A DNA stretch of 5,278 nt from contig JANQGN010000379.1 of NCBI GenBank assembly GCA_028277295.1, positions 1 to 5,278 of the forward strand. The letters are read 5' to 3'. Shown piece after piece: positions 5,276 to 5,278 of this stretch. Positions within the stretch are counted from its first letter, which is position 1. Each line of letters opens with the position of its first letter. The notes under the pieces are model-generated. The model had not been told where the DNA came from, did not search any database, and saw only the letters and a program-made list of their open reading frames with translations. The translations under genes and the position numbers were made by a program. The DNA is from Rhodospira sp. (lineage in GTDB: Bacteria; Pseudomonadota; Alphaproteobacteria; Rhodospirillales; Rhodospirillaceae).

Positions 5276-5278
5276 GGC

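Noticed and set aside
1..5278. CRISPR array, tRNA or rRNA gene, defence or toxin-antitoxin system
   Set aside because: No spaced direct repeats, no cloverleaf or rRNA sequence, and all credible genes have housekeeping or conserved-family assignments.

Overview
This is a high-GC window of ordinary bacterial chromosome whose genes all have recognisable alphaproteobacterial character. The YajC has the short N-terminus with a PAYAQA motif typical of that class. The divergent DUF815 ATPase and the downstream Mth938-family gene around yajC-secD-secF match an arrangement I associate with Rhodospirillales and relatives. Placement is by gene content and style only; no rRNA or other taxonomic marker is present.

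Layout from left to right. Bases 1-170 hold no gene. They contain a perfect 30-base palindrome and then a run of four further hairpins, the 3' flank of a leftward gene. Bases 171-1034 (minus strand) encode a DUF815-type P-loop ATPase. A divergent intergenic region follows (1035-1284) with a good sigma70-type promoter candidate reading right. That promoter would drive yajC (1285-1740), secD (1813-3378) and secF (3390-4547), all on the plus strand, closely spaced and each with a plausible start. After a 73-base gap and a strong Shine-Dalgarno comes a small Mth938/DUF498-family gene (4621-4983), probably the last gene of the operon, followed by a hairpin that may terminate it.

YajC, SecD and SecF form the accessory membrane complex of the Sec translocon. 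SecD and SecF use the proton gradient to pull exported proteins through to the periplasm after SecA has pushed them into SecYEG. The Mth938 protein is related to mitochondrial NDUFAF3, a complex I assembly factor; its bacterial role is not settled. The DUF815 ATPase has intact Walker motifs but no established job.

The most notable non-coding feature is at the right edge. A 207-base element (5059-5265) has about 20-base imperfect terminal inverted repeats beginning CAGGGCTC, and is flanked on both sides, with no gap, by an identical 10-base direct repeat. It carries no gene. These are the marks of a non-autonomous transposon (MITE), and the ends suggest mobilisation by an ISAs1-like transposase. 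Inside it lies a large inverted pair of REP-like units of the 'atccttcg...ctcaggatgagg' type. I found no new protein system: the coding part is a standard secretion operon, with an unusual charged SecF tail.
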